DNA from: Phycisphaerales bacterium
GTDB lineage: Bacteria > Planctomycetota > Phycisphaerae > UBA1845
Length of the DNA: 64,000 bases
NCBI GenBank assembly: GCA_020852275.1
Contig: JADZBE010000011.1
Location: 1 to 64,000, forward strand
Direction of reading: 5' to 3'
In this document: piece by piece, positions 53,700-62,322 of the stretch
How positions within the stretch are numbered: the stretch's first letter is position 1
Layout of the letters: every line of letters begins with the position of its first letter
Program-made: the position numbers and the translations under genes
Notes under the pieces: generated by a model
What the model was told of the DNA's origin: nothing
The model's input: only the letters and a program-made list of their open reading frames with translations
Database searches by the model: none

Positions 53700-54542
53700 A
53701 TGAGGGACTCGACCATTCGTGAGGCGGCCGCGGCGGACGGGGGACCGGTGCGCGCCGACGCCGGTCTGCCCCGCGCGGTTGATCCCCAGACACGCGCGGG
53801 CGGAGAGGCGGAACCCGCGTCGGTGCGTTTGCGGCTTGCGAAGCAGGCGGAAGCAGCGGAACCGATCGGCGAGACGAGTTCGACGGAGGAATTGATCGCC
53901 TGGTCCTTGGAGCGATTCCGCGATGCGACGATGGTGATGACCACTTCGTTCGGCATGGAGGGGTGCGCGCTGATCGACATGGTGGCGCGGCGCGGGCGTC
54001 CGCTGACCGTCGTATACCTCGACACGATGTTCTTCTTTCGGGAGACGTACGAGCTGCGCGACGAGATGGCGCGACGCTATCCGCACCTTCGCTTTGAAAA
54101 CCGGGGCACGTCGCTGACGCCGGATGAGCAGGAGCGGCAGTTCGGCCCGCAGCTTTGGAAGACGAATCCGACGCTTTGCTGCCGTATCCGCAAGGTGGAC
54201 CCGATGGTCGCGGCGCTGCGCGGCGTGGATGTCTGGATGACGGGGCTGATGCGGTCGCAGTCGGCGACACGCGCGAACATCAGCACGATCGACTGGGATT
54301 GGAAGTATCAACTTATTAAATTCAATCCGCTGGCGTTCTGGACGCGGGAGCGCGTGTGGGAATACGTGCGCGAGAACCGCGTGCCGTACAACAAGCTCCA
54401 CGAGCAAGGCTACCCCACCGTCGGCTGCACACACTGCACCCAACCGGTCGAGGGCGTCAAGCTCGGGGAATACACGCGGGCCGGGCGCTGGACGGATTTT
54501 GAGAAGACGGAATGCGGACTGCACGGGGGAGCGGGAATATGA
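53700..54542 (+). CDS. cysH: Assimilatory adenylyl-sulfate (APS/PAPS) reductase, [4Fe-4S] type
   Basis: 280 residues; ATG at 53700 after GAGAGGAG. Reduces activated sulfate to sulfite in the cytosol with thioredoxin or glutaredoxin. The PP-loop-like core has MVMTTSFGMEGCALIDM and VVYLDTMFFFRETYEL. The iron-sulfur cysteines are LCCRIRKVDP and GCTHCTQPV (CC...CxxC), which favours the APS-specific form, and the catalytic Cys is in ECGLHGG. The N-terminal 50 residues are an Ala/Glu-rich extension. First enzyme gene behind the attenuator. Confidence 0.93.
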   Translation: MRDSTIREAAAADGGPVRADAGLPRAVDPQTRAGGEAEPASVRLRLAKQAEAAEPIGETSSTEELIAWSLERFRDATMVMTTSFGMEGCALIDMVARRGRPLTVVYLDTMFFFRETYELRDEMARRYPHLRFENRGTSLTPDEQERQFGPQLWKTNPTLCCRIRKVDPMVAALRGVDVWMTGLMRSQSATRANISTIDWDWKYQLIKFNPLAFWTRERVWEYVRENRVPYNKLHEQGYPTVGCTHCTQPVEGVKLGEYTRAGRWTDFEKTECGLHGGAGI

Positions 54543-54552
54543 CAATTGTAAA

Positions 54553-54675
54553 TGGCGAATGACGAATGGCGAATAGCGAATGCTGAATGCAGAAGGCAGA
54601 ATGGCAAATGCAGAAGGCGATCTGCTCAGGGTTGCGATCAGCATTCAGCATTCAGCATTCAGCATTTTGCATTTT
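54553..54675. repeat. Dispersed GAATGCTGAATGC / GCATTCAGC inverted repeat between cysH and sir
   Basis: Degenerate GAATGGCGAATGACGAATGG-type units (54553-54612) face GCATTCAGCATTCAGCATTC (54640-54671) and can pair as a long hairpin in the operon mRNA. The right arm ends just before the sir ribosome site. Confidence 0.75.
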
Positions 54676-54686
54676 TGGAGCGATTG

Positions 54687-56429
54687 ATGTCGGGGGAATC
54701 TGACAAGACGGAATCCAAAGTCGAGGCCGCCAAGCGCGGCAGCCGGCACCTGCGCGGGACGATCGAGGAGACGCTGCGCAGTGATGCGGCAGGCTTCGGC
54801 GAATCGGACGGCGGCTTGCTGAAGTTTCACGGCATTTACCAGCAGGACGACCGCGACGTTCGCCAGGAGCGGCGCAAGGCCGGGTTGGGTGAGAAGACCA
54901 TGTTCATGGTTCGGCTGGCCATTCCCGGAGGCGGGCTGAGTGCGGATCAATATCTGAAGCTTGATGAGCTTGCGGACCGGCACGAGTTTCAATCGTTGCG
55001 CGTGACGACGCGGCAGGGTCTGCAGTTTCACGGCGTGCTGAAGGGCAATCTTAAGGAAACCGTTGGCTCGGTGAACAAGGCGTTGCTGACGACGATCTCC
55101 GCCTGTGGCGACGTCGAGCGCAACGTGATGACCTGTCCCGCGCCGCTGGGCGACCGGGATCATGTCCGTCTGCACGCATTGGCCGGGGAAATTGCGCGCG
55201 ACCTGCGGCCTGCGTCGCGCGCCTATTATGAAATCTGGCTTGATGAAGAGAAGGTCGTCTCCACCGAAAACGAAGAGCCATTTTATGGGGAGCAATACCT
55301 TCCGCGCAAGTTCAAGACGGGCATAGCGCTGGCGTCGGACAATTGCATTGACGTCTATTCGTATGACTGTGGTCTAGTGGGCATTACGGACGGGCCTGAG
55401 ATCCGAGGGTTCAACCTGGTTGTGGCCGGCGGGCTGGGACTGACGCACAACAAGCCGGACACGTTTGCGGCGCTGGCGCAGACGGTGGGATTCATTCAGG
55501 CGGAAAACGCGGTCCAGGCGGTGCGCGCCGTGTGCTCTGTGTTTCGCGATTACGGCAACCGCGTGGACCGGAGGCACGCGCGGCTGAAATACCTGTTGGA
55601 CCAGTGGGGTTTGGAGAAGTTCCGCGAGGAGTACGTGCGCCGCATTCCGTTCGAACTGGCGCCTGCGGTGGAGCTTCCCCGACCCGGATTTGAGGATCAC
55701 CTCGGTCCGCACCGGCAGAGCGACGGTCGGATGTTTTACGGCATTTACATCGAGAATGGCCGGATCATCGACCGCGACAACTGCCGAATGAAGTCGGCGC
55801 TGCGCACGATCATGCGCGAACACCGCCCGCGGATACGACTGACGCCGCACCAGAACATGCTCCTGTTGGATCTGACGGACGCACAGGTCAAGGGAATTGA
55901 AGCGACCTTGCGCGACCACGGCGTGCGGCTTGCGCAGGAATTGTCGGCCGCGCGGCGGTATTCCATGGCGTGTCCGGCGCTGCCCACGTGCGGGCTGTCG
56001 ATGGCGGAGTCGGAGCGGATCATGCCGTCGGTGGTGGACCGGTTCGAGGAGGAGCTGGAGCGGCTGGGGCTGCGCGACGCGCCGATCACGCTGCGCATGA
56101 CGGGCTGCCCGAACGGTTGTTCCCGACCCTACACGGCGGACATCGCGTTCGTGGGCCGCCGCCCTGACGTTTATCACGTGTACGTGGGGGGGGGGCTGCC
56201 GGGGACGCGGATGGCGGACCTGTATGCGGCGGACGTGGCGACGGGAGATATTGTGAGCGTGCTGCGGCCCCTGCTGGAGGCGTGGGCGGCGTGGGGCGGG
56301 GGCGGGGAGTCGTTGGGCGATTTCTACCAGCGGGTAGTGGCGCGTTCGACCGTGCGCCGGACGATCACCGGCAAGGAGGAGGCGACTGGAGCGCTGGTGC
56401 AGCTTGGGATAGAGCGGATGAGCGGGTGA
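54687..56429 (+). CDS. Sulfite reductase haemoprotein (ferredoxin or NADPH-type, sirohaem)
   Basis: 580 residues from the ATG at 54687 with GGAG 7 nt upstream; the in-frame extension to 54552 reads through a repeat and is rejected. Six-electron reduction of sulfite to sulfide. The N-terminal half has LRVTTRQGLQFHGVLKGNL and CPAPLGDRDHVR. The [4Fe-4S]-sirohaem cysteines are ACPALPTCGLSMAESE (C-x5-C) and MTGCPNGCSRPY (C-x3-C). Nitrite reductase activity cannot be excluded, but placement after cysH favours sulfite. The operon also makes its sirohaem. Confidence 0.92.
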   Translation: MSGESDKTESKVEAAKRGSRHLRGTIEETLRSDAAGFGESDGGLLKFHGIYQQDDRDVRQERRKAGLGEKTMFMVRLAIPGGGLSADQYLKLDELADRHEFQSLRVTTRQGLQFHGVLKGNLKETVGSVNKALLTTISACGDVERNVMTCPAPLGDRDHVRLHALAGEIARDLRPASRAYYEIWLDEEKVVSTENEEPFYGEQYLPRKFKTGIALASDNCIDVYSYDCGLVGITDGPEIRGFNLVVAGGLGLTHNKPDTFAALAQTVGFIQAENAVQAVRAVCSVFRDYGNRVDRRHARLKYLLDQWGLEKFREEYVRRIPFELAPAVELPRPGFEDHLGPHRQSDGRMFYGIYIENGRIIDRDNCRMKSALRTIMREHRPRIRLTPHQNMLLLDLTDAQVKGIEATLRDHGVRLAQELSAARRYSMACPALPTCGLSMAESERIMPSVVDRFEEELERLGLRDAPITLRMTGCPNGCSRPYTADIAFVGRRPDVYHVYVGGGLPGTRMADLYAADVATGDIVSVLRPLLEAWAAWGGGGESLGDFYQRVVARSTVRRTITGKEEATGALVQLGIERMSG

Positions 56430-56439
56430 AACTCGCAAG

Positions 56440-56556
56440 CACAGGTTGGAAACCTGTGCTCCATCCGCCGGTTGGAAACCGGTGCCACACGACACCCATG
56501 AGCAACACAGGTTGAGAACCTGTGCTGCACACTCCGGTTGAGCACCGATGCCACAG
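56440..56556 (+). repeat. Cluster of four short palindromic dispersed repeats
   Basis: CACAGGTTGGAAACCTGTG, CCGGTTGGAAACCGG, CACAGGTTGAGAACCTGTG and a decayed CCGGTTGAGCACCGATG in a row between sir and hemA. Same family as at 187-278. Confidence 0.9.
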
Positions 56557-56572
56557 CGGAAGGGAAGGCCGG

Positions 56573-57694
56573 TTGAACAGGCTGTTGTATGTTGGATTTA
56601 CGCACCGCACCGCGCCGTTGAGCGTGCGCGAGCGGATAATGCCCGCGCCTGAGTGCTTGGAGGCCTACCGGCAGCGTGTGCATTTGATTGCGGAAGAATC
56701 GGCGGTGCTGCGCACCTGCGGACGGTTTGAGACTTTTGTCGTGTCAGCGCCGGTGGGGCGCTGTTCGACCCCAGGGGCGGCGGCCGCGCATGCAAGCGCC
56801 GAGAGCGTGCTTGCGGTGTTGTCTGCGGTCACGGGGCGATGTGTGGCGGCGCTGGGCAAGCACGCCAGCGTCATGGCGGGGGATGAAGCGGCGGCGCACC
56901 TGCTTCGCGTGGCGGGCGGGCTGGATTCGCCGATTCCCGGGGAAGATCACGTGCTCGGCCAGGTGCGGGAGTGTTTCGATCGTGCGAGGGCGGAGGGCTC
57001 CGCGGGGGCGATGCTCTCCGCACTGTTCCGCACGGCGATACGTACCGGGCGGCGTGTGCGGAGCGAGACGGGGATTCAACGCGTCGCAGCGTCGTTTACC
57101 GATGCGGCGGCGGAGGTGTTGCGAGAGCGGCGGGCGCGGGGCGGAGGCGGGCGGCTGCTGGTGATTGGCAGTGGAAAGATGGCGGCGGAAATCGCGGAGC
57201 GGGCCGGCGCGTGCGGGTACGGCGACATCGTGATCGCGGCGCGCCACGCGTCTCGCGCGACGGAGCTTGCACGTCGCGTTCACGGCTGGGTGGTGGGTTT
57301 CGAAGACATGGTGAGCGAGCTGGCGAGGGCGGATGCCGTGGTGGCGTGCACCTCGGCATCGACACCCGTGCTGACGGCCCGGACGTTCGGCGCTGCGCTG
57401 GCGAGTGTGTGCAAAGGAGGCTCGCGGCGGAACATCCTCCTGATCGACCTGGGCATGCCGCGAAACGTGGAGGCGGACGTGGCGCGGCTGCCCGGCGTCG
57501 AGCTTCATGATCTGGACGGACTGGCGCGGCGGCAGGGGACCGGCGCGGAGCGCGCGGGCGAGGCGGCGCTGCGCCATGCGGAGCGGATCGTGCAGGAGGA
57601 GCTCAAGCGGTTTCAGCGCTGGCTTGCGGCGCGCGAGCGATTCAACATGCAGGGAATGCAGGCCTCCACGAGGTTGTGGAGTCGCACCGGATGA
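56573..57694 (+). CDS. hemA: Glutamyl-tRNA reductase
   Basis: 373 residues from the TTG at 56573 (MNRLLYVGFTHRTAPLSVRE) with GGAAGG upstream. Reduces glutamyl-tRNA to glutamate-1-semialdehyde with NADPH, the first committed tetrapyrrole step. The catalytic Cys is in LRTCGRFETF; the family normally has CNR, here CGR. GEDHVLGQVRECF and the NADPH loop LLVIGSGKMAAEIAERAG are present. The C-terminal dimerisation helix is reduced. The stop overlaps the next gene (ATGA). Confidence 0.92.
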   Translation: MNRLLYVGFTHRTAPLSVRERIMPAPECLEAYRQRVHLIAEESAVLRTCGRFETFVVSAPVGRCSTPGAAAAHASAESVLAVLSAVTGRCVAALGKHASVMAGDEAAAHLLRVAGGLDSPIPGEDHVLGQVRECFDRARAEGSAGAMLSALFRTAIRTGRRVRSETGIQRVAASFTDAAAEVLRERRARGGGGRLLVIGSGKMAAEIAERAGACGYGDIVIAARHASRATELARRVHGWVVGFEDMVSELARADAVVACTSASTPVLTARTFGAALASVCKGGSRRNILLIDLGMPRNVEADVARLPGVELHDLDGLARRQGTGAERAGEAALRHAERIVQEELKRFQRWLAARERFNMQGMQASTRLWSRTG

Positions 57695-59586
57695 AACGGA
57701 CCTCGCTGATCCTGGCGGCGCACGGGGGGGGGGACGGCTCTGCGGCGAATCTGCATATCGAGGCCTGTGCGAGGCAGCTTGCGGCGACAGGGAGGTTTGA
57801 CGAGGTTTTCGCGGCGGTGCGGCTGGGATCGCCCTCGTGGCAGGAGGCGCTGGAGCTGACCGAGGGAGACGAGGTGGTCGTCGTCCCGTTCATGACCAGC
57901 GAGGGGTATTTCTGCCGCGTGGCATTGCCGGATGCGCTGGGCGCTTCCGCCCTCAAGGCGGGGCGAAAGGTGCGGATCACGCCGCCGGTGGGCACGCATC
58001 CTGGCGTGACAGCGATCGCGGCGGCGCGCTTGAGTGACCTGGTCGACCGGTACGCGCTCGATCCGGAGAAGACCGTTGCCATCCTCTGCGGGCACGGAAC
58101 TCCGCGTCATCCCGAGAGCCGTCGCGCGGCGGTGAACTTGGCGCTGCGGCTGGCGCGGCGGCGGCTTTGCGTCTCCTGCATTCCTGCATACCTGGAGGAA
58201 GACCTGCGCATCGAGGACGCGCCCCGCCGGCTGCGCGGTTATCACCTTGTGGTGCTGCCGTTCTTGATCGGGGGCGCGTTTCATGCGATGCACGACATTC
58301 CGCGACGGCTGGGCCTGGCGCCGGCGGACGCCGCGGAAGGGGAGGCGGGAGGCGTTGGGGGCGGGGTGAACTTCCCGCTGGCTCGTCGGGATCAGGATCG
58401 GTGGATGCTCTGCGACGACGCGCTTGGACGGCAGGCGGGATTCGTCGAGGTGATTCTCGAACGGGCGTGCGACGCGGTCGAAGCCGGGGGAGGCGAGGAC
58501 CTTGAAGGCGGTGTGACGGGCTGCAAACGTCCATCCGATCACCGGCTGGAAAGCCGGTGCCCCAGAGAGTCAGGTTCTCGCGCCGCGGCTCGTCGATCCG
58601 CGAGCGCTTCCGCGTGGCTGGAATCCGGTCCTCGGCGGCTGCGACTGGGCACGCGTGCCAGCGCCTTGGCATTGTGGCAGGCGAACCACGCCGCCATGCT
58701 TCTGCGCGAGGCCGGCGCGGACGTGGAGGTGGTCGAGCTGAGCACGTCGGGCGATCGCGACCTGTCGCGCGCGATTGCGGAGCTGCCGGGCGACGCGCCA
58801 TTTACGGATGATCTGGACGACGCGCTGCGGCGGGGCGAGATCGACGTGGCGGTTCACGCGCTGAAGGACGTGCCGCTGAATCTCCCTGCCGATCTGGAAC
58901 TGGCGGCGGTGCTGCCGCGCGGCGAGGTGACGGAGTCTCTCGTGTCGCGCGACGGGCTGCGGCTGCAGGAGCTGCCGGCCGGAGCACGTGTCGGCACGAG
59001 CAGTCCGCGCCGGCGGGCGCAGCTTCTGGCCGTGCGTGCGGACTTGGAGCCGGCGATCCTGCGCGGGCCGGTCGATGCGCGGGTCCGTCAGGTGCGGGAG
59101 GGGCGGTTTGACGCGGCGATTCTGGCGAGTGCCGGCTTGATGAGACTCGGTCTTGAGCACGAGATCGCTGAACGCCTGTCGCTGGATGAGTTTCTTCCCG
59201 CGCCGGGCCAGGGCGCACTGGTGATCGCGGTGCGAAAGGGGGATGATGCCCTGGCGGCGAGGGTGCGTGCGCTGGATGACGCGGCGACGCGGGCGGCCGT
59301 GACGGTGGAGTTGGAGTTTCTCCGAAGCTTTGACGGGGAGGATGGCGTTGTGGCCGCTGCGTGGGCGATGTGCGCGACGCAGAGTGGTTGCCGCGAGGCG
59401 TTGCTGCTGCGAGCGCGATTGCTGACACTTGGCGGACTGCGCCTGTGGGACGGCTGCGTGAAAGGCGCGGACTCATGTGCCGTGGCGCGTTCGGCGACGC
59501 GGCGAGCACGGCGGGCGGTCGCGTCGGCGCAGGGCGCGGGGCTGGTGCAAGAGGTGGCGGCGTCGCGGGAAGTGGCGTCGGTGTGA
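57691..59586 (+). CDS. hemC: Fusion: sirohydrochlorin chelatase (CbiX-like) - hydroxymethylbilane synthase (HemC)
   Basis: 631 residues from the ATG at 57691. Residues 1-260: two CbiX-type halves with LILAAHGGGDGS and VAILCGHGTPRHPESR, for metal insertion into sirohydrochlorin. Residues 270-315: a linker encoded partly by a palindromic dispersed repeat (58535-58562). Residues 316-631: HemC with VAVHALKDVPLNLP, VGTSSPRRRAQLLAVR and LPAPGQGALVIAVR. The dipyrromethane-cofactor Cys (normally Gly-Gly-Cys after ERxFLxxL) is replaced: SFDGEDGVVA, so the position is Asp551. LRGPVDARVRQ also departs from the usual RGNVxTRLxK. HemC activity is therefore uncertain. GTGA overlap with cobA-hemD follows. 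Confidence 0.85.
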   Translation: MKRTSLILAAHGGGDGSAANLHIEACARQLAATGRFDEVFAAVRLGSPSWQEALELTEGDEVVVVPFMTSEGYFCRVALPDALGASALKAGRKVRITPPVGTHPGVTAIAAARLSDLVDRYALDPEKTVAILCGHGTPRHPESRRAAVNLALRLARRRLCVSCIPAYLEEDLRIEDAPRRLRGYHLVVLPFLIGGAFHAMHDIPRRLGLAPADAAEGEAGGVGGGVNFPLARRDQDRWMLCDDALGRQAGFVEVILERACDAVEAGGGEDLEGGVTGCKRPSDHRLESRCPRESGSRAAARRSASASAWLESGPRRLRLGTRASALALWQANHAAMLLREAGADVEVVELSTSGDRDLSRAIAELPGDAPFTDDLDDALRRGEIDVAVHALKDVPLNLPADLELAAVLPRGEVTESLVSRDGLRLQELPAGARVGTSSPRRRAQLLAVRADLEPAILRGPVDARVRQVREGRFDAAILASAGLMRLGLEHEIAERLSLDEFLPAPGQGALVIAVRKGDDALAARVRALDDAATRAAVTVELEFLRSFDGEDGVVAAAWAMCATQSGCREALLLRARLLTLGGLRLWDGCVKGADSCAVARSATRRARRAVASAQGAGLVQEVAASREVASV

Positions 59587-61193
59587 AGGTCAGCGTCGTC
59601 GCGGGAGATGGTGTGTTGAAGGGACGCAGGGGCAGGGTGGCGCTGGTCGGCGCGGGTCCGGGGGATCCGGGGCTGATCACGTTGAAAGGTCTGCGGCGGT
59701 TGCGTCGCGCGGATGTCGTAGTGTACGACCGGCTGATCGGTCCACGGCTGATCGGGCTGGCGCGCGCGGACGCGGAGCGCATCGACGTGGGCAAGGCGCC
59801 GGGCGAACTGCACTGGGAGCAGGAGCAGATCAACGCGCTGATCGTTGAGCGGGCGCAGCGCGGGCAGCGCGTCGTGCGGCTGAAAGGCGGCGACCCGTTC
59901 ATGTTCGGCCGCGGCGGGGAGGAGCTGGCCGCCTGCGCGGATGCGGGCGTGCTCTGCGAAGTCATACCCGGCGTGACCAGCGCGCTGGCGGCGCCGGAGA
60001 GCATCGGTGTCAGCGTGACGCACCGGCCGTACTCGGACTCCGTCGCGATTATCACGGGCCGCAGCGCGGGCAGCGCGGGACCGCCGGGGCACGATTACGC
60101 GGCGCTGGCGAAGATCGACGCGCTGGTCGTGCTGATGGGGCGCGCCTCGATCCGCGACATCGCGCGGGAACTGATCCGCCACGGACGCGATCCGCGAACT
60201 CCCGTGGCCGCAATCGAATCCGCGACGACGACTCGTCAGCGGCACGTGCTCGGCGCCCTCAACGACATCGCCGATCGTCTCGACGAATTCCGCGTGGAAG
60301 CGCCGGTGGTGATCGTCGCAGGCGAGGTTGCGCGGATGGCGGAGCGGTTCGCGCCGCTGCTGGATCAAACCTCGCGGAAAGGTGGAAAGCGCAGGCCGCT
60401 TCAGGGTCGGCGCGTGGCGGTGACGCGCGCGGCTTCTTCCTCGGACGAGTTGTTCCGGCTGCTGCGGCGGGCGGGCGCGGAGGTGGTTCCTTGTCCGCTG
60501 ATCCGCACGAGTTTTCCCGCGTCGGCCGAAGGCGCGGACCGGGCGCTGGGCCGGCTCGCGGAGTTCGACGGGCTGGCGTTCACGTCGATGCACGGGGTCG
60601 ATGGGTTCTGGCGGCGGCTGGAACACGCGGGCCTGGACACGCGATCGCTTTCGCGGTTGAAGATCGGGGCGATTGGTCCGGGCACGGCCTCGGCGCTGGC
60701 GAGCCGGGGCGTCCGCGCGGACGTGATGCCGGAGAAGTACAACGGGCAAAGCCTGGCGGAGGCGATGCTGCGCGCGGCGGAGGTCGGCGGGTGTCCGACG
60801 AGCACAACTGCGGGCATGGGCGGGCCGCGCATACTATGCCCTCGCGGGAACCTCGCGCGTACGGAGCTGGAGGCGATCCTCAAGAAGGGCGGGGCGCACG
60901 TCGAGGTGATCGAGGTTTATCACACGGATCTGGTCGAACCGCCTCCCTCGGCGGTCGCTGAGCTGCGGCGCGGCGTGGATGCGATTCTGTTCTGCAGCCC
61001 CTCGGCGGTGCGGCAGTTTTCCACGCTGCAGCTTCCGCGCGGGCGGGCCCTGCTGGGGTGTCTGGGACCGACGACGGGTCGGATGCTGACCGAATGCGAT
61101 TTGCCCCCGGACCTCGTGCCGGATAGCTCGGACGTGCATTCGCTGGTGAGCGAGCTGGTCAAGCGACTGACCCCTTCGGAGGCGAGAGCGTGA
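59583..61193 (+). CDS. Fusion: uroporphyrinogen-III C-methyltransferase (CobA) - uroporphyrinogen-III synthase (HemD)
   Basis: 536 residues from the GTG at 59583, overlapping the hemC stop. Residues 15-265: SUMT methylase (VALVGAGPGDPGLITLKGL; VVRLKGGDPFMFGRGGEEL; VEAPVVIVAGEVARM), which makes precorrin-2 for sirohaem. Residues 275-530: HemD (GRRVAVTRAASSSDELF; GLAFTSMHGVDGF; AILFCSPSAVRQF), which cyclises hydroxymethylbilane with ring inversion. The fusion channels uroporphyrinogen III towards sirohaem while leaving it available for haem. Known fusion type in other bacteria. Confidence 0.94.
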   Translation: MKVSVVAGDGVLKGRRGRVALVGAGPGDPGLITLKGLRRLRRADVVVYDRLIGPRLIGLARADAERIDVGKAPGELHWEQEQINALIVERAQRGQRVVRLKGGDPFMFGRGGEELAACADAGVLCEVIPGVTSALAAPESIGVSVTHRPYSDSVAIITGRSAGSAGPPGHDYAALAKIDALVVLMGRASIRDIARELIRHGRDPRTPVAAIESATTTRQRHVLGALNDIADRLDEFRVEAPVVIVAGEVARMAERFAPLLDQTSRKGGKRRPLQGRRVAVTRAASSSDELFRLLRRAGAEVVPCPLIRTSFPASAEGADRALGRLAEFDGLAFTSMHGVDGFWRRLEHAGLDTRSLSRLKIGAIGPGTASALASRGVRADVMPEKYNGQSLAEAMLRAAEVGGCPTSTTAGMGGPRILCPRGNLARTELEAILKKGGAHVEVIEVYHTDLVEPPPSAVAELRRGVDAILFCSPSAVRQFSTLQLPRGRALLGCLGPTTGRMLTECDLPPDLVPDSSDVHSLVSELVKRLTPSEARA

Positions 61194-62173
61194 GACAGTT
61201 CCCACACACGCGCCTGCGGAGGCTGCGGGCCGTCCCGGCGCTGCGCGAGCTGGTGCTCGAAACGCGGCTGTCCGCGCGGGATTTCATCTATCCGATCTTC
61301 GTCGTCGAGCAGCCCGAATCGGCGGGCGCGGTAGCGTCGATGCCCGGCGTGGAGCGGCAGACGCTGGATTCACTGCCCGGGATGATCGAGCGCGTCGCGG
61401 AGCGGCGCATTTCGGCGGTGATGCTGTTCGGCATTCCCAGGCGGAAGGACGCGGGCGCGTCGCAGGCGTGGGCGGCGGAGGGCGTGATCGTCCGCGCGAT
61501 CGAACGCGCCCGGCGGGCGGCGGGGACGGCGGTCGCGGTCATCGCCGACGTGTGCCTGTGCGAGTACACCGACCATGGACATTGCGGCATTCTTCGGCAG
61601 GAGCGCATCGACAATGATGCGACGCTGGAGATTCTCGCCAAGGCGTCGGCGGCCTACGCGCAGGCGGGCGCGGACGTGGTCGCGCCGAGCGGCATGATGG
61701 ACGGAATGGTCGGCGCGATTCGCGGGGCGCTGGATGCGGCGGGTCGCACGGACACTTCCATCCTCTCTTACGCGGTGAAGTACGCGTCGGCGTTCTACGG
61801 TCCATTCCGGGACGCGGCGGAGTGTGCGCCGAAGCACGGCGATCGGCGAAGCCATCAGATGGATCCGGGCAACGCGCGCGAGGCGCTGGCGGAGGTGGAG
61901 CTGGACATCGCGGAGGGCGCGGACATGGTCATGGTCAAGCCGGCGATGCCATATCTGGACGTGGTGCGGTGCGTGCGGGAGGCGCACTCTTCCGTGCCGA
62001 TCGCCGCATATCAGGTCAGCGGCGAGTACAGCATGATCAAGGCGGCATCGGCGAAAGGCTGGATCGACGAGCGCCGCGCAGCGATGGAGGCGCTGACGGG
62101 GATCAAGCGCGCGGGGGCGGATGCGATCCTCACGTACTACGCCCTCGAAGCGGCGGAGTGGTTGATCGCGTAG
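61190..62173 (+). CDS. hemB: Porphobilinogen synthase
   Basis: 327 residues from the GTG at 61190, overlapping the previous stop (GTGA). Condenses two 5-aminolevulinate molecules. The zinc-cysteine segment is VIADVCLCEYTDHGHCG (zinc-dependent type). The Schiff-base lysines are in LSYAVKYASAFYGPFR and MVMVKPAMPYLDVV. GDRRSHQMDPGNAREAL is also typical. The N-terminus starts directly with RLRRLRAVPALREL. Last gene of the operon. Confidence 0.95.
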   Translation: MRQFPHTRLRRLRAVPALRELVLETRLSARDFIYPIFVVEQPESAGAVASMPGVERQTLDSLPGMIERVAERRISAVMLFGIPRRKDAGASQAWAAEGVIVRAIERARRAAGTAVAVIADVCLCEYTDHGHCGILRQERIDNDATLEILAKASAAYAQAGADVVAPSGMMDGMVGAIRGALDAAGRTDTSILSYAVKYASAFYGPFRDAAECAPKHGDRRSHQMDPGNAREALAEVELDIAEGADMVMVKPAMPYLDVVRCVREAHSSVPIAAYQVSGEYSMIKAASAKGWIDERRAAMEALTGIKRAGADAILTYYALEAAEWLIA

Positions 62174-62226
62174 GTTCGGTTCGCCCAAGCAGGATGTGGC
62201 AGAACTCAGAACCGGTCATTGACACC

Positions 62227-62300
62227 GTCACCCCCGCGCAGCCGGCGGCGCAGAGGCTGCTGCCAGGAGGCTGGATTCCCGCCTGCGCGGGAATGACGCG
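62227..62300 (+). repeat. Composite dispersed repeat, copy 9 (partial)
   Basis: GTCACCCCCGCGCAGCCGGC, then GGATTCCCGCCTGCGCGGGA and ATGACGCG, between the converging hemB and symporter genes. No separate intrinsic terminator is seen; this repeat may serve as one. Confidence 0.75.
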
Positions 62301-62322
62301 CTTCCCCCTTCGCCAGGAAGTG

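Noticed and set aside
59088-60749. A 553-codon minus-strand frame over hemC/cobA-hemD
   Set aside because: It is Arg/Pro/Ala-rich shadow sequence; the plus-strand enzymes are unambiguous.
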